Positions 30,070 to 40,538 of a stretch of 54,500 nucleotides of DNA are shown here, in pieces (position 1 is the first letter of the stretch; every line of letters begins with the position of its first letter). Location: assembly GCA_905221605.1 (NCBI GenBank), contig CAJNDS010000702.1, positions 221,501-276,000 of the forward strand, read 5' to 3'. A program made the translations under genes and the position numbers. Under the pieces are notes generated by a model. It worked only from the letters and a program-made list of their open reading frames with translations. It was not told where the DNA came from and did no database searches. Source of the DNA: Symbiodinium natans (lineage: Eukaryota > Sar > Dinophyceae > Suessiales > Symbiodiniaceae).

Positions 30070-32395
30070 AGGGGAACGTATTCATGGTGCAGGGTTTTTC
30101 CATGTCTGCCGAGGGGCCCGACGACAGAAGCCTTGCTTTTGGCTTTGCAGCTTGCCACGACACGAGATCCGAAACAGGGCTTTTCATCTCTTGACGAACC
30201 CTGTGTGTAGCCCGCCCCCATCTACTCACGATGACAAAAGCCCTGTTCTCGGGAAGCCAAAAAACAGGCTTTGGCCTTCCTAACAGTTAGCTCCATACAT
30301 CAAGCCCAGCTTTCAGGCACGAGATTTCATACAATTGCAATGCTGTATCTTGAAAACTCGGACTGCGGGACTGGGTTTCCTCGAAATTTCACCGACAGCC
30401 CTTGCATCCTAAGACAGGCCTCTTCGCGACGGTGCTGTGCATCATGACCATCGCTAGCGTGGGGCTTCTGGCACGGGAGCTCAGCATAGGGGGAGAGCAG
30501 TACAAGGTGAACTGCAGGGACAAAAAGGCAGAAACATTGGGTCATTCTGCGGATTGCACCATCTTGCACCACTACGTCAACAATGCAGTCAGTTTGAGTT
30601 TACGTCACGGACCTCGGAACATGTCTCGAAAGGGTGCCGAAGAGAAGGTTTGAGACCGCCTCTGGTTCTCACTGGTGAAGCCCAAGTCATTCAGAACATT
30701 CCATGTCGCCATGTCGGGGGAGCTCGCGGATAGACTGCAAGTTCTCCCATGAGCCCATGTGAAAGTCGATCCATCTCACCGTGAGACCCGTGAGACGAGT
30801 GAGAGCGAGAACGAGAGCGAGAGCGAGACTTGAACTACTGGGAGCCGTATAAGCTCGATACAAGGGTGTACCCCAATGTGTACCCAAGACGCTGACCGCC
30901 GGAGAGGCACCGGCAGCTGCCTCAAATGGAGCGCTTGTAGCTGAATCGAGGCCTACCTTGCCTATGAGTACACGCAGTACAGCTCGGCCTGCCCGGCTTG
31001 TGAGCCACGGGGTGAGGGTGGTGCATGTTGGTGTTCTCGAGTCAGGAACCAAACCTCTTTCGCAGGTTAGGAGCGTTCGTGACTTCCTTCTGCTGCGAAG
31101 CAGCTGCTGTGGCCTGCACCACTTGCAGTCGTCCGTGCCTATGTCATGGGAATCTAGCGGGATCGATCACGATGCATCTTGCTGAGCAACGAACCACGAC
31201 CTCTACGACGCTCAGGATCTTGTGACACTCCCTCAATGGCAAATCTCAGAAATCAGTATCCTACACTGTTAACGTATCAACCCCCTGGAAATCCTGCGGA
31301 GGGCATGTTACCGCACAGTGTCAAGCTTCCGAGAGCAACCAGGACTACTGCGAAGTACCCTTGCAGCTCTGGGTGCAGGCCCCTCAAACTGAGAGGATGC
31401 TTACATACGGGCAATTACAATAGTAGGATGTTCCCCCTTATACCAACAGGCCTTCAAAGGGATTATTGTAGGAGGTACTATACCCCCAATTAAGGACGCG
31501 TCGCCCCGGCAGCCGGGCCAGCCCACGTACCAAGGCCCAAGAAATTCGAAAAACCTTTCGCAGGTCTGGAAGGTTTTCGGGGATGTGTCAGGGAGGGTTC
31601 CAGGGGGGTTTTCTCAGGAGGGGGGTCAGCAGCCAACCCATCCTCCAAGCGATCTGGGAAGTCCCACGAGGGGGGGAGCGCGTCACGAAAAACAGTGTGG
31701 GGAAGGGGGGAAGGAGACCGGATGCTGGTCTGCTTGTTCTCGACGCCTCTCGGCTGGAAGCCGAGGCGAATTTCCCACAATAGAAGGCGACAAAGTGAGA
31801 AGCCAGGAGCGAGTTTTCGGAATCAGGCTTTGATTCAGGCTTTGATTCTCAGGGGTATGATTACGAATCTAGGGCCCAATAGGGCGCAGGACGAGAGTTA
31901 ACTTGGTGGGCAGCGGGCTTCAAAGCTACTGGCCTCAGGGTCCTCCGGCAGAAGGATGGCACAACGTAGCCCTCTCCCGGACACGGCTCCAATCTCCGAC
32001 GCCCCTACAACTAGACAGCACTACATCTGAGAGGTGGTGTTCTTCACGGCCCTGTTCAACATCGTTTGTAACCAGCAAAACAGGCAAGGTCCGGGCGTTG
32101 GGATGTGGCGTTCAGTTTTCAGGAAGGCTTTTACCAAGATCAAATCGCAGTATTTTCGTGCCATCATACACAGTCGAAGCGTCTTTTCACTGATAAGGCC
32201 CCTTTGTCTGTATTGCTTGGTTGCCCTGAGTGGGTTAAGCAGCGCTTCTGGAAGAGGGTGTCCTTGACAAGGCTGAGGCTTCCGCTCTCAGTAGGCAAAG
32301 CCAGGGGTCCCCGCCGAGGGCTTCAGGGCCTGCCCTTTTTCAGTTTTGTGAATTCCTGGTCCGTAACTGAGAGCCCTTTCTACATCCGCTACATC
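30070..32395. other. 2.3 kb without telomeric arrays and without a recognised gene
   Basis: A hydrophobic reading (FATVLCIMTIASVGLL) at about 30420-30470 could be a transmembrane exon. 31895-32390 has overlapping frames on the plus strand. A right-truncated F1 element lies at 31425-31495. Nothing else is assignable. Confidence 0.4.
31425..31495. mobile_element. F1 element, partial (copy 3)
   Basis: AGGATGTTCCCCCTTATACC, ATTGTAGGAGGTACTATA and CCCAATTAAGGAC match F1 in order. The right inverted end is missing. Confidence 0.65.
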
Positions 32396-32926
32396 TGAAC
32401 CCTAAACCCTAAACCCTAAACCCTAAACCCTAAACCCCAAACCCCAAACCCTAAACCCTAAACCCTAAACCCTAAACCCTAAACCCTAAACTCCAGCTAC
32501 AGCTGAATGGGCCTTCACTGCGGCTGCATTTGGTAACTCGTTCGTAGGGCACCGATGTATATGGCTCCAGGTTCACACGACCTCTGCTCCGATGTAAGAG
32601 AACCCCAAACCCCAAACCCTAAACCCCAAACCCTAAACCCTAAACCCTAGAGACCCTAAATCCTAAACCCTAGAGACCCTAAACCCTAAACCCTAAACCC
32701 TAAACCCTAAACCCTAAACCCTAAACCCTAGAGAGACGCGCATCCAGCCCCGTGATGCGAGGCACGGGAGCTTGGGTGCTCGGATCTTCTGCGGCTGGTC
32801 TTTCGACCCAGAGAACCCCGAGCGAATGCCTGCCAGGCTCCACGCACAAGGGAATACAAAGAGTGTAGGGTTTAGGGTTTAGGGTTTAGGGATTAAGGTG
32901 TAGGGAGTGCCACAGAATAATAATAC

Positions 32927-33036
32927 AGGGGTCGGAACAACTACTATTCATATTCCCTTATGGTCCCTTTATCAGCATACTATAAGAACCCCCCCCCTCA
33001 AAAAGAAAAGGCCTATTCGAATTATTCAGGCTCCTA
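32927..33036. mobile_element. Inverted-repeat element, family F5 (copy 2)
   Basis: AGGGGTCGGAACAACT against the inverted right end AATTATTCAGGCTCCT. Collinear with 22631-22740. Confidence 0.75.
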
Positions 33037-33296
33037 AATTAGGGGGACCAAGGCAGAGTCTCTCTTTCTTTTAGTTGTTTTTTTGTTTCTCCTTTTTTTT
33101 GGCTTTTCCGGAGTTGAACAAGCTTGACCGCTTGATACCTGGCTCTCTCTGCAAGCCGGCGTGTGATGTGCTTCACGTGAAGATGACGGATCATCTGGCA
33201 TCTGGAGCTGGCACCTGTAGGACTCCATGAAGAAACAAGAAACCCCAAACCCAAAATCCTAAACCCTAAACCCTAAACCCTCAACCACCATCCGCT

Positions 33297-33425
33297 GCCA
33301 GGGTGCAACTCTACAACATGATTGTGCCCATCTTCACCGCCATCTGGCGGCTTGGCAGCACCGTGTCCTGCGGCTTCGGGTCGTGCACCTCAGGGCTTCC
33401 TGCCTGCACCCTGTCACCCCGAAAG
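33297..33425 (+). CDS. Possible exon between two telomeric arrays
   Basis: After CTGCCAG the frame reads VQLYNMIVPIFTAIWRLGST, then VSCGFGSCTSGLPACTLSP. It is hydrophobic, then Cys-rich. Unknown family. Confidence 0.4.
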
Positions 33426-33639
33426 TTTGGGGTTTAGGGTTTAGGGTTTGGGGTTGGTTTGGGGTTTGGGGTTTGGGGTTTGGGGTTTAGGGTTTAGGGT
33501 TTGGGGTGGAACAGGGAGCTTAAGGGGGGGCGTATTTTGGCGTTCTGGAGGAGCCCTGCTGTATCGTTTGCCTTGATGAGCAAACAGCAACACCTTGTTG
33601 TCTGCTTCGACAAGGCAGGGTTTAGGGTTTAGGGTTCTG

Positions 33640-34535
33640 TTTGGTCCCTCGTGTGCTTGTTGGTGAAGCTTCGGGTGCTCGTGGGCTTGTTGTCAAGTGA
33701 AGCCTGGGTAGGATGGTGGGAGCTGAAGGGTTTAAGGGGGTTTGAGGAAAGCACCCTTTTCACGTTTTCTTTTTGTTGCCTTCTCTATGCGAGACCGACC
33801 GACAGGCTTGCCCGCCCCCTAAGCCGAACTCCCCATCCAGTTGCCAAGACACCGAGGAATATGGTTGGTCTCTACTGGGCCTGCGCCCAAGATTCTTGGG
33901 GCATGAGAGAAGGTTTCTTGTTTCTTGAACTTTTGGCGCAGTGGCTGGTGGGCTTTAAGCAGATGCATGGCTTTTCGGTGCCGGTCTTGAGATGGCTGTC
34001 TTCGGCTTAGTTCTGACTTGGACTTGCGCCTAGATGCAGAGCAATCTACCTTTGCCAAGCTGCTCTCACTTTATGCCAAGGCCTTCAAGGCTTCTCTTGA
34101 ATTCTAACACGCAGACACCTCAACGTGATGTCAACACGAACCCTCATCAGCCCCTACTGTCCTAGTCTCACGCCGTCCCAGGTCGGGCGCGCTCGGCGTC
34201 ACATGCATGAGCATGATGAGCCGAGCGCAGGCATGGCGCTCAGCTCTGGCGGGTGTAGAGCTTCACCGGGTTGATGATACTATTCATGTGTAGTTGGCTG
34301 GGGGCCGCTTGGTGGTTGAAGATTTCAGATGTTTTGGCGGTGAGGTGGAGCGCTGCTTTCAAGATAAAAAAAAACCGCCTGATGTAGAACTTATGAAAAA
34401 TTAGTAAAGCACATTGGACTTTTTTTTTTTTAATATATTGTTCTTGGTTCAGCTTTGAGAAGGCTTCTGAATCATCTGGGGCTTTTTGGCTTGCTGACAA
34501 ACCAAGGGCAACTCGCAGCTTGGACGTCTTGAGAC
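33640..34535. other. 0.9 kb without a recognised gene
   Basis: A plus frame at about 33860-34010 reads MVGLYWACAQDSWGMREGF onward to a stop. It could be a 3' exon but has no family signature. T-rich tracts lie near 34420. Confidence 0.35.
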
Positions 34536-34537
34536 GT

Positions 34538-34828
34538 GTAGGGGTTATGGTTTATGGTTTAGGGTTTATGGTTTAGGGTTTATGGTTTATGGTTTATGGT
34601 TTAGGGTTTAGGGTTTATGGTTTAGGGTTTATGGTTTAGGGTTTAGGGTTTATGGTTTAGGGTTTATGGTTTATGGTTTATGGTTTATGGTTGTGGTTTA
34701 TGGTTTAGGGTTTATGGTTTAGGGTTTATGGTTTATGGTTTAGGGTTTATGGTTTAGGGTTTATGGTTTATGGTTTATGGTTTATGGTTATGGTTTATGG
34801 TTTAGGGTTTATGGTTTAGGGTTTATGG
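34538..34828 (+). repeat. Mixed TTTATGG/TTTAGGG array
   Basis: About 41 heptamers, more than half TTTATGG, in an irregular alternation, with two shortened units. Confidence 0.95.
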
Positions 34829-35045
34829 CATCTGATCAGGGACGCCGCATGGTCTAGGTTCAGCCATAGCCACTAGCCTTCTGTAACTTCGCCCCTATCT
34901 GGTTCCGTATTATGACCTGTCATAGACTCTGTTCTGCCTGCTCTTGGCAAGGCCCCGACGCTGCATTTTGAAATTTGGATTGACAACGACCCTCACATAA
35001 GGTGCAACGAGCAGAAAGAACATGTCAAAAGTGAGTTACGAGTTG

Positions 35046-35256
35046 TCCCCAAACCCCAAACCCCAAACCCCAAACCCCAAACCCCAAACCCCAAACCCCA
35101 AACCCCAAACCCCAAACCCCAACCCCAAACCCCAAACCCCAAACCCCAAACCCCAAACCCCAAACCCCAAACCCCAAACCCCAAACCCCAAACCCCAAAC
35201 CCCAAACCCCAAACCCCAAACCCCAAACCCCAAACCCCAAACCCCAAACCCCACAC
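35046..35256 (-). repeat. Homogeneous CCCCAAA (TTTGGGG) array
   Basis: About 30 near-perfect units of CCCCAAA with one 6-mer. It contains no canonical CCCTAAA. It is the purest variant array in the window, and its long open frames are artefacts. Confidence 0.97.
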
Positions 35257-35387
35257 CCACCCCAAAATAGCACCAGCCTGAAATCCGCAGGGAAAAACAG
35301 CACGCTTCCGGCTGTGGACGCGGACGCCAGCGACTTGCCGCGGTGTAAGGAGGCACAGCACGGCGCTGCGAAGCAGACTAGGATTTC

Positions 35388-35697
35388 GGTTTAGGGTTTG
35401 GGGTTTAGGGTTTAAGGTTTAGGGTTTAGGTTTTAGGGTCTAGGGTATTCTGAGGGGAGCTTGGTTTGAAGAAAAAAAGAACTGAGGATGATTGGCCAAG
35501 CTGAAAATAAATTGGGGGGGTTACGCAGATGTTAGACACGAACCATCGGGGCCCACCAGGCCAGGCCAGGATGTATTGACAGCCCCCTCTTAAGACAGAA
35601 GCTCCAGCACGAGGGTGCTGGCGCGACACGAGATCTACCGGTGGGTGTAACTAACCCTGAACCCTAAATCCTAGACCCTAAACCCGAAACCCTAAAT
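35388..35697. repeat. Degenerate telomeric arrays at 35388-35445 (+) and 35652-35697 (-)
   Basis: Short mixed-variant arrays. Confidence 0.85.
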
Positions 35698-35999
35698 TTC
35701 AGAAATCTCTCTAGCCAGACGGGAGGTCGCTTCTGGCCTTGTAGCTGCCATCCACGCCTATGACCGGAGCTCGGAGCGGCTTTTGGATGAAACTGCTTAC
35801 CACCTTTTGCCGCCTTAGTTGGCTGTTGTACCTTTTACCTGTGCTCCTGTACTTGCGATCCGCAGCCGCAACTGTGAGCCGCTTGCCTCAAATTCCCAGC
35901 AAGGCTAGCTTCAATCTCCTCTACTCCTTCTTCATCCTCATCGGCGTGGCCGGCTTGTCCCAGCGCCTCAGTACCGGTTTACAGTTACAGGCAGGCAGA

Positions 36000-36105
36000 G
36001 AGAGAGGGAGAGAGAGAGAGAGAGAGCGAGCGAGCCAGCTTCGCGGAATCTTTTAAATGGAAAATATATCTGACTGAGTCTCTCTCCCTCTCTCTCTCTC
36101 TCAGC
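36000..36105. repeat. (GA)n and (CT)n tracts in inverted arrangement
   Basis: GAGAGAGAGGGAGAGAGA at 36000-36030 is mirrored by TCTCTCCCTCTCTCTC at about 36079-36103, including the same GGG interruption. A long hairpin is possible. Confidence 0.75.
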
Positions 36106-36305
36106 TCAAGAAGCCGAGGATCCTTTTCTGGCTGGCGAGGCGAGGCCTCATCCGGATGAGCCCCTCGGCTCCTGACTCGTAAACCGCTTGCAGACACACT
36201 TTACAAGTGTATACGTGCCTCAACTCTCAACCACTTGCGAGAGCTCTCAGCCACACTCTCCCGAACCTTGCATCTCTTCACTTCCTTCAGAGCTCCCAAG
36301 CTGAG

Positions 36306-38004
36306 ATGATGCCGCCCCACCGGGTTCCTTGGAGCGGAATACGGAGGCGCGCTGGAGGGACCACAAGTGCAGAAATGGCGCGGAATGCTCGCGTGCAATT
36401 TTTGTGGAACAGATATTGGATGACATCCGATGGCCGATCGGAGATGTAATCGAGTCCCCCCAAGCTTACCTTGACCCAGTGCTGAGTTGCGCCCGAGGCA
36501 CGGCCTCAAGCCGCCAACCAGGGCACAAGAACTGAAACCCTAAACCCTAAACCCCAAACCCGAAACCCCAAACCCTAAACTGGCCCTAAACCCTAAACCC
36601 TAAACCCTAAACCCTAAACCCTAAACCCCACTGGAAGCTTGCAGGTCGTGACCTTGGACGATCCCGCCTTTGTTGAGCAGACGCAGTGCTCGATCTGCCT
36701 GGAGGCGAGTGCCCTACCGACATGAAGGGCCCAGACACCCCTAGGGTTTAGGGTTTAGGGTTTAGGGTTTAGGGTTTAGGGTTCAGGCGTATGCTGTGCC
36801 CATGCATGCCCATGCACAGATGTAAATTCTCGTACGCTCCTGATGTTTGATATTATGGAGGGTTGCCAAAATCGTCTCCGAGGATTTGAGGACTTGAGGA
36901 AAGCCGGCACTGGAGAAAGACCGCAACCCTAAACCCTAAACCCTAAACCCTAAACCCTAAACCCTAAACCCTAAACCCTAAACCCTAAACCCTAAACCCT
37001 AAACCCTAAACCCTTAATAAAATGGGCAGCTCCGTGAGTCCAGCCTGTTTGCCAGGATTTCGCGGCGGGTGACGTGCTTGTGAAGACGACCCGCGCTGAG
37101 GGATTTCGAAAACTCTTTGGGGCTGAGTACAGAACGAGGTGCTTCCATAACGGCTCTGGGGAAATCTGCAGGCCCCAAGATCTGGATGGGAAGAGATTTC
37201 AAGGAGACTTCGAAACCTCCTCAAGCAGATGTTAGGGTTTACCGGATTCCACTGTGCTTCCTGGCCTCTGCCAAATTCGCGAAGGCGAGGATCAGCCAAG
37301 ATCCTGTAGAGACTGTATGGAGGCAGCGATTTCCAGTGTGTATGGAGGCAGCGATTTCCAGTGTCACCCTGAAGTAGGCTGAAGTTAGCTCAAGTTAGCT
37401 CCTTCCAGGGAAGGGCCTTTTGTGGGTGGTGAGAAGCCCGGCCCAGGAAGCAGTGCGGCCATGTCTTTCACAAGGCGCCGGCCCGACAGGGTGGATTCGT
37501 GGATTAATGGGGGTTGACAGGCTTGATGGATTCAGAGTCCAAGGTTTCCAGGGGGGGGGGGGGGAATCATAAAATTCACCCTACACCCTAAACCCTAGCC
37601 CCTAAACCCTAAACCTAAACCTAAGCCATCACGACTTGTGAGCTGCTCACTATTGCACAGCGAAGAGGAGTGCTAGGGAGCGCCGATGGATGATTCCGGA
37701 TGCGCTCTTGGATGGACTTGATTCCCGACCAGCGAGCTACTTGTACCAGTACCAAGTACCAAGAAACCAGCCAGGATGAAGAGCAGCAGGAGAATTGTGA
37801 AAGCACTGCGCATGGGCTGGCCCAGGATTGGTTGGAGAGATCCTTTCCGCAAAGTTTGAGGATGATCGCAGTTGCCCCACTTGCCGCCCCGAAGACGAGC
37901 TCGATGCAAGAGTCCAGCCGCTCTTGCCGCCGTCGCCTAGTGCGGACTCTTGCGACCCGAGCTTGCAAGCTCGGTTCAGCGCCTGCCGTCCGGCTGCCTG
38001 CTGA
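36306..38004 (+). CDS. RING-finger (probable E3 ubiquitin ligase) gene, at least five exons
   Basis: Exon 1 ends at 36445 and reads HKCRNGAECSRAIFVEQILD, then WPIGD. A GT-AG intron (36446-36644) joins in phase 0 to exon 2 (36645-36704), ending QCSICLE, the first RING pair. A GC-AG intron (36705-37055, GCGAGT donor) joins in phase 0 to DFAAGDVLVKT (exon 3 from 37056), the usual RING continuation. CGHVFHK lies in a small exon at about 37451-37474. RSWMDLIPD lies in an exon ending 37731. A GC-AG intron (37732-37871) joins to CPTCRPEDEL in the last exon (37872-38004, TGA). Together these give the C-x2-C, C-x-H, C-x2-C scaffold of a RING that would recruit an E2 enzyme. The cysteine expected just before RSW was not seen. 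Ends of exons 3-5 and the gene's 5' end are unresolved. Confidence 0.75.
36532..37625. repeat. Telomeric arrays in RING-gene introns: 36532-36628 (-), 36743-36785 (+), 36925-37014 (-), 37579-37625 (-)
   Basis: The first lies in intron 36446-36644. The second and third lie in intron 36705-37055. The fourth lies between the CGHVFHK and RSWM exons. Exons continue the RING pattern on both sides. Confidence 0.88.
37314..37363. repeat. 25-bp direct tandem duplication
   Basis: TGTATGGAGGCAGCGATTTC plus CAG repeats exactly twice with a 25-base period. Confidence 0.9.
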
Positions 38005-38990
38005 GTTCTCTTCAGCAGATGTCACAAACCACCCGAGAGGAAGTCAAGAAAAGCCTCCCGAAGTTCAGCCCCCAGCCCCCAACCCGTCTCACGAGCCTAG
38101 GCCCCGAGAGGCTTTGTGCCCTAACCCTCCATTTGAAACAGAGCAACTCTTCAAGTTCTGCTGACTCCTGAAGTATCCAAAGTCGCTACCGGCATCCAAC
38201 ATCCACGAACCTGCTGCCCAGGAAAACCGTACCTCAGTCGATCACGAAAGCCCTCCCCCGGGACCCTAAGACCAAATGAGCCCGAAACTCGCCAGGAGCA
38301 CCTCGCCAACTGGCTGGGCGTCCACAGGCCCCCCCCCAAAGCCCGCTGCACCCTAGACAGCCCTTCAATCCAAGAGCCGCTGCAAAAGCTGCAAAAGCCG
38401 CTAAGTCGGAGTTCCGAAGGTTCCGACAAAATCACGGGGACACCTCGTTCGGGTTGGAGGTAGCGGCCGCATCATCGGGACGCACAACTGTACGCACATA
38501 TTCCAGAACAATAAAGATAGGCACATGAAACTGAAGTCCGAAAGCACATAAGCCACATTGCCTGTATAGATTTGGCCTGCGTAAGGAAGCGTTTTCAGCC
38601 GGCTTCTTCAGGTCCTTGATGCTTTTTGACTTTGAGAGATTGCACAAACATCTCTTCATGGCACATCAAAGCAAAACCGAAGCAAGACCAGGGCCTTACG
38701 AATTGGGGCCTGAAGCCTTAAATTCCAGAGCCCGTCCTCTTGCATTGCAAGTCAATCTCTTGATAAGCGTTGAATCGGAGGACCTGCCCCCTTTGCCGGA
38801 CAGATTTAGGCGCGGAGCTCGCTGATGTGTGTGGTAGGGCTCAGTGCTCTTCGTGGTATGGGCTCCATTGCGGGCTTCAACTTGAGTGAGTGAGAGAGTT
38901 GTACGCAGCAAGTCTAAAGCTTAGGGCACATTGTTTCGGCTCTCGGTATTGAAGGATACTGCAATCCCTACAAGCCGTTCAGCCCCCAGC
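38005..38990. other. 1 kb without a recognised gene
   Basis: Several short frames overlap on both strands. No arrays. It lies between the RING and CCCH genes and may hold the promoter region of the latter; no motif is evident. Confidence 0.5.
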
Positions 38991-38991
38991 G

Positions 38992-39966
38992 ATGGCGGCC
39001 CTAACCAGGTCGTATAACGGCGGAGGGAATTCTGGGAATGTAGACTCCGGTAGGTTCACAGGTTGGTCACCGGTGCAGCATCCATCGCAACAGCAGTCTG
39101 GTGGCACAGACGGGGCTCGTCATTGCAACTTCTGGCGGCGGGATGGCAGCTGTAAGCATGGAGACTGTTGCAAGTTTCTGCACTCCGAGTCACTCAACGT
39201 CACAGGCATGGAGACCAGGGCATGTTCATTCTGGCGCAATGGTACTTGCAAGTTTGGCAGGAGCTGCAGGTACTTGCATACAGATGTGAAGAAAGCTCCC
39301 TGCAAATCTTGGGAGAGTAGAAGCGTCTGCAGAAATGGAGAGGAATGTCGGTTTGAGCATGGAGAGCTGCCCAACTGTGCGCAGTTTTTGGCGGGGAAGG
39401 GGTGTCGCAAAGGTTGCAATTTCAAGCATCCAGCGCCAAACGGAGAGGTGCCACTGTGTGGAAAATTGGTGGCCGGTTTTCAGTGCAGCGAAGGCTGCAA
39501 GCTCAAGCACCCAACTCCGAGGCTGATCATGCTGCACGTGCGCGGCATATCCGGGGTGGAGCTTCTGCGTGACTTCAAGATCTCGGAGTTTGAGAGGCTG
39601 GCCACAATGTATAACCTCATCGCGGAGAAACTGCCGGGTGAAAAGCAGTGCTTGGAACTCCTTCATGGAACTGAACGCCTGCACTGGCTTGACACAGCGT
39701 GCACGGCAAGCCTATCTGACGGAGACGACCTTACCGCAGTTGTTGGCTTCTTCTGCATCGAGTGTGGAGGCAACCACGAGGTCCCAGAACCCACCTGCTA
39801 TCACCAGGGAATTTCGCAGAACACGCCCGGGCGGCGTGGTGGGTGGGTTCCCCCATATGATGGCATGTCTGGCAGCTGGAATTGTTGTGGGTGCGACGAT
39901 GAATCCAACAAGTTGTGTTCCAATCACTACAGCAGACTTTGCTCATGCAGAACTGATAATGCATGA
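38992..39966 (+). CDS. CCCH zinc-finger protein with ubiquitin-like segment
   Basis: An intact, intronless frame of 324 codons from ATG (38992) to TGA. Three N-terminal fingers fit C-x7/8-C-x5-C-x3-H: CNFWRRDGSC..CKFLH, CSFWRNGTC..CRYLH and CKSWESRSVC..CRFEH. Two more have a shortened C-x8-C-x3-C-x3-H pattern (CAQFLAGKGC..H, CGKLVAGFQC..H). CCCH fingers usually bind RNA. The next about 70 residues, starting LHVRGISGVELLR and ending GDDLTAVV, resemble the ubiquitin-like segment often seen in dinoflagellate proteins. The tail has CIECGG, CYH, WNCCGC and C..H, possibly a CHORD-like zinc site. No arrays or mobile elements lie within it. Function by analogy: an RNA-binding post-transcriptional regulator. 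Confidence 0.88.
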   Translation: MAALTRSYNGGGNSGNVDSGRFTGWSPVQHPSQQQSGGTDGARHCNFWRRDGSCKHGDCCKFLHSESLNVTGMETRACSFWRNGTCKFGRSCRYLHTDVKKAPCKSWESRSVCRNGEECRFEHGELPNCAQFLAGKGCRKGCNFKHPAPNGEVPLCGKLVAGFQCSEGCKLKHPTPRLIMLHVRGISGVELLRDFKISEFERLATMYNLIAEKLPGEKQCLELLHGTERLHWLDTACTASLSDGDDLTAVVGFFCIECGGNHEVPEPTCYHQGISQNTPGRRGGWVPPYDGMSGSWNCCGCDDESNKLCSNHYSRLCSCRTDNA

Positions 39967-40250
39967 CTGCAGGCCTGTCAAAGAAGCGTCTGCCTGCCAA
40001 CAGCTGGGTCTTCATGATCTGCTTCCTCCTAGAACTCTAAAGCTTTTTGTAGGGTTTAGGCGGTGTATCAGTGCAGCTTTTCTCTAGATTTACGAGCGCA
40101 CTGCGTTCGCGTAGCTTAGTAAACACCTCACCCGGAGTATTGCTTCTCGACGGTGCCAGGGTCGAGTTTTAGGTCGAGCTTCGCTGCAAGACCTTGAATC
40201 AGTGGAAAACCCTACTGCCAGTACCCAAGCATGCCCCCCTACCCCATTGA

Positions 40251-40407
40251 GGGTAGTTCTCTACCCTTCTTGGGTCCTCATGACAAGGGTATAATAAGCT
40301 GAATGAAAAATTATATATATATATATATACACATATCCATACATATATATATATGTATATGTATATATAGAGGACCCAACAAGGGACCTTAATTCAGAAA
40401 ACTACCC
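40251..40407. mobile_element. Inverted-repeat element F6
   Basis: GGGTAGTTCTCTACCCTTC at left and an inverted counterpart ending GAAAACTACCC at right, with GGGTCCTC/GAGGACCC further in. A TA-repeat loop fills the centre. No clear target duplication. Confidence 0.65.
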
Positions 40408-40538
40408 ACGACAGGAATTCAGGGGCCGGCTCGGCCGGCCCCATCGGACCCCTGAGATCTGCGAGACGACGCACAGCGCCGAGACCGCAAACTGCAGGGC
40501 TTTCGACGGCCCTTTCGAGTTGTAATTACCGGTCTGGA

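Larger units (their letters stand above)
32396..33510. repeat. Telomeric arrays at 32396-32490 (-), 32603-32730 (-), 32866-32905 (+), 33240-33290 (-), 33427-33505 (+)
   Basis: The last is rich in TTTGGGG. The second contains repeated CCCTAGAGACC steps. Confidence 0.93.

Noticed and set aside
35022-35361. Long open frames on both strands with repeating Trp/Gly/Phe or Pro/Asn/Thr
   Set aside because: They are translations of the CCCCAAA array; heptamer repeats are open in several frames by construction.
37621-38025. Minus-strand frame with a hydrophobic stretch (FTILLLLFILAGFLVLG)
   Set aside because: The plus strand here carries RING exons (RSWM, CPTCR) that complete a gene whose other parts lie upstream; the minus frame is taken as a shadow.
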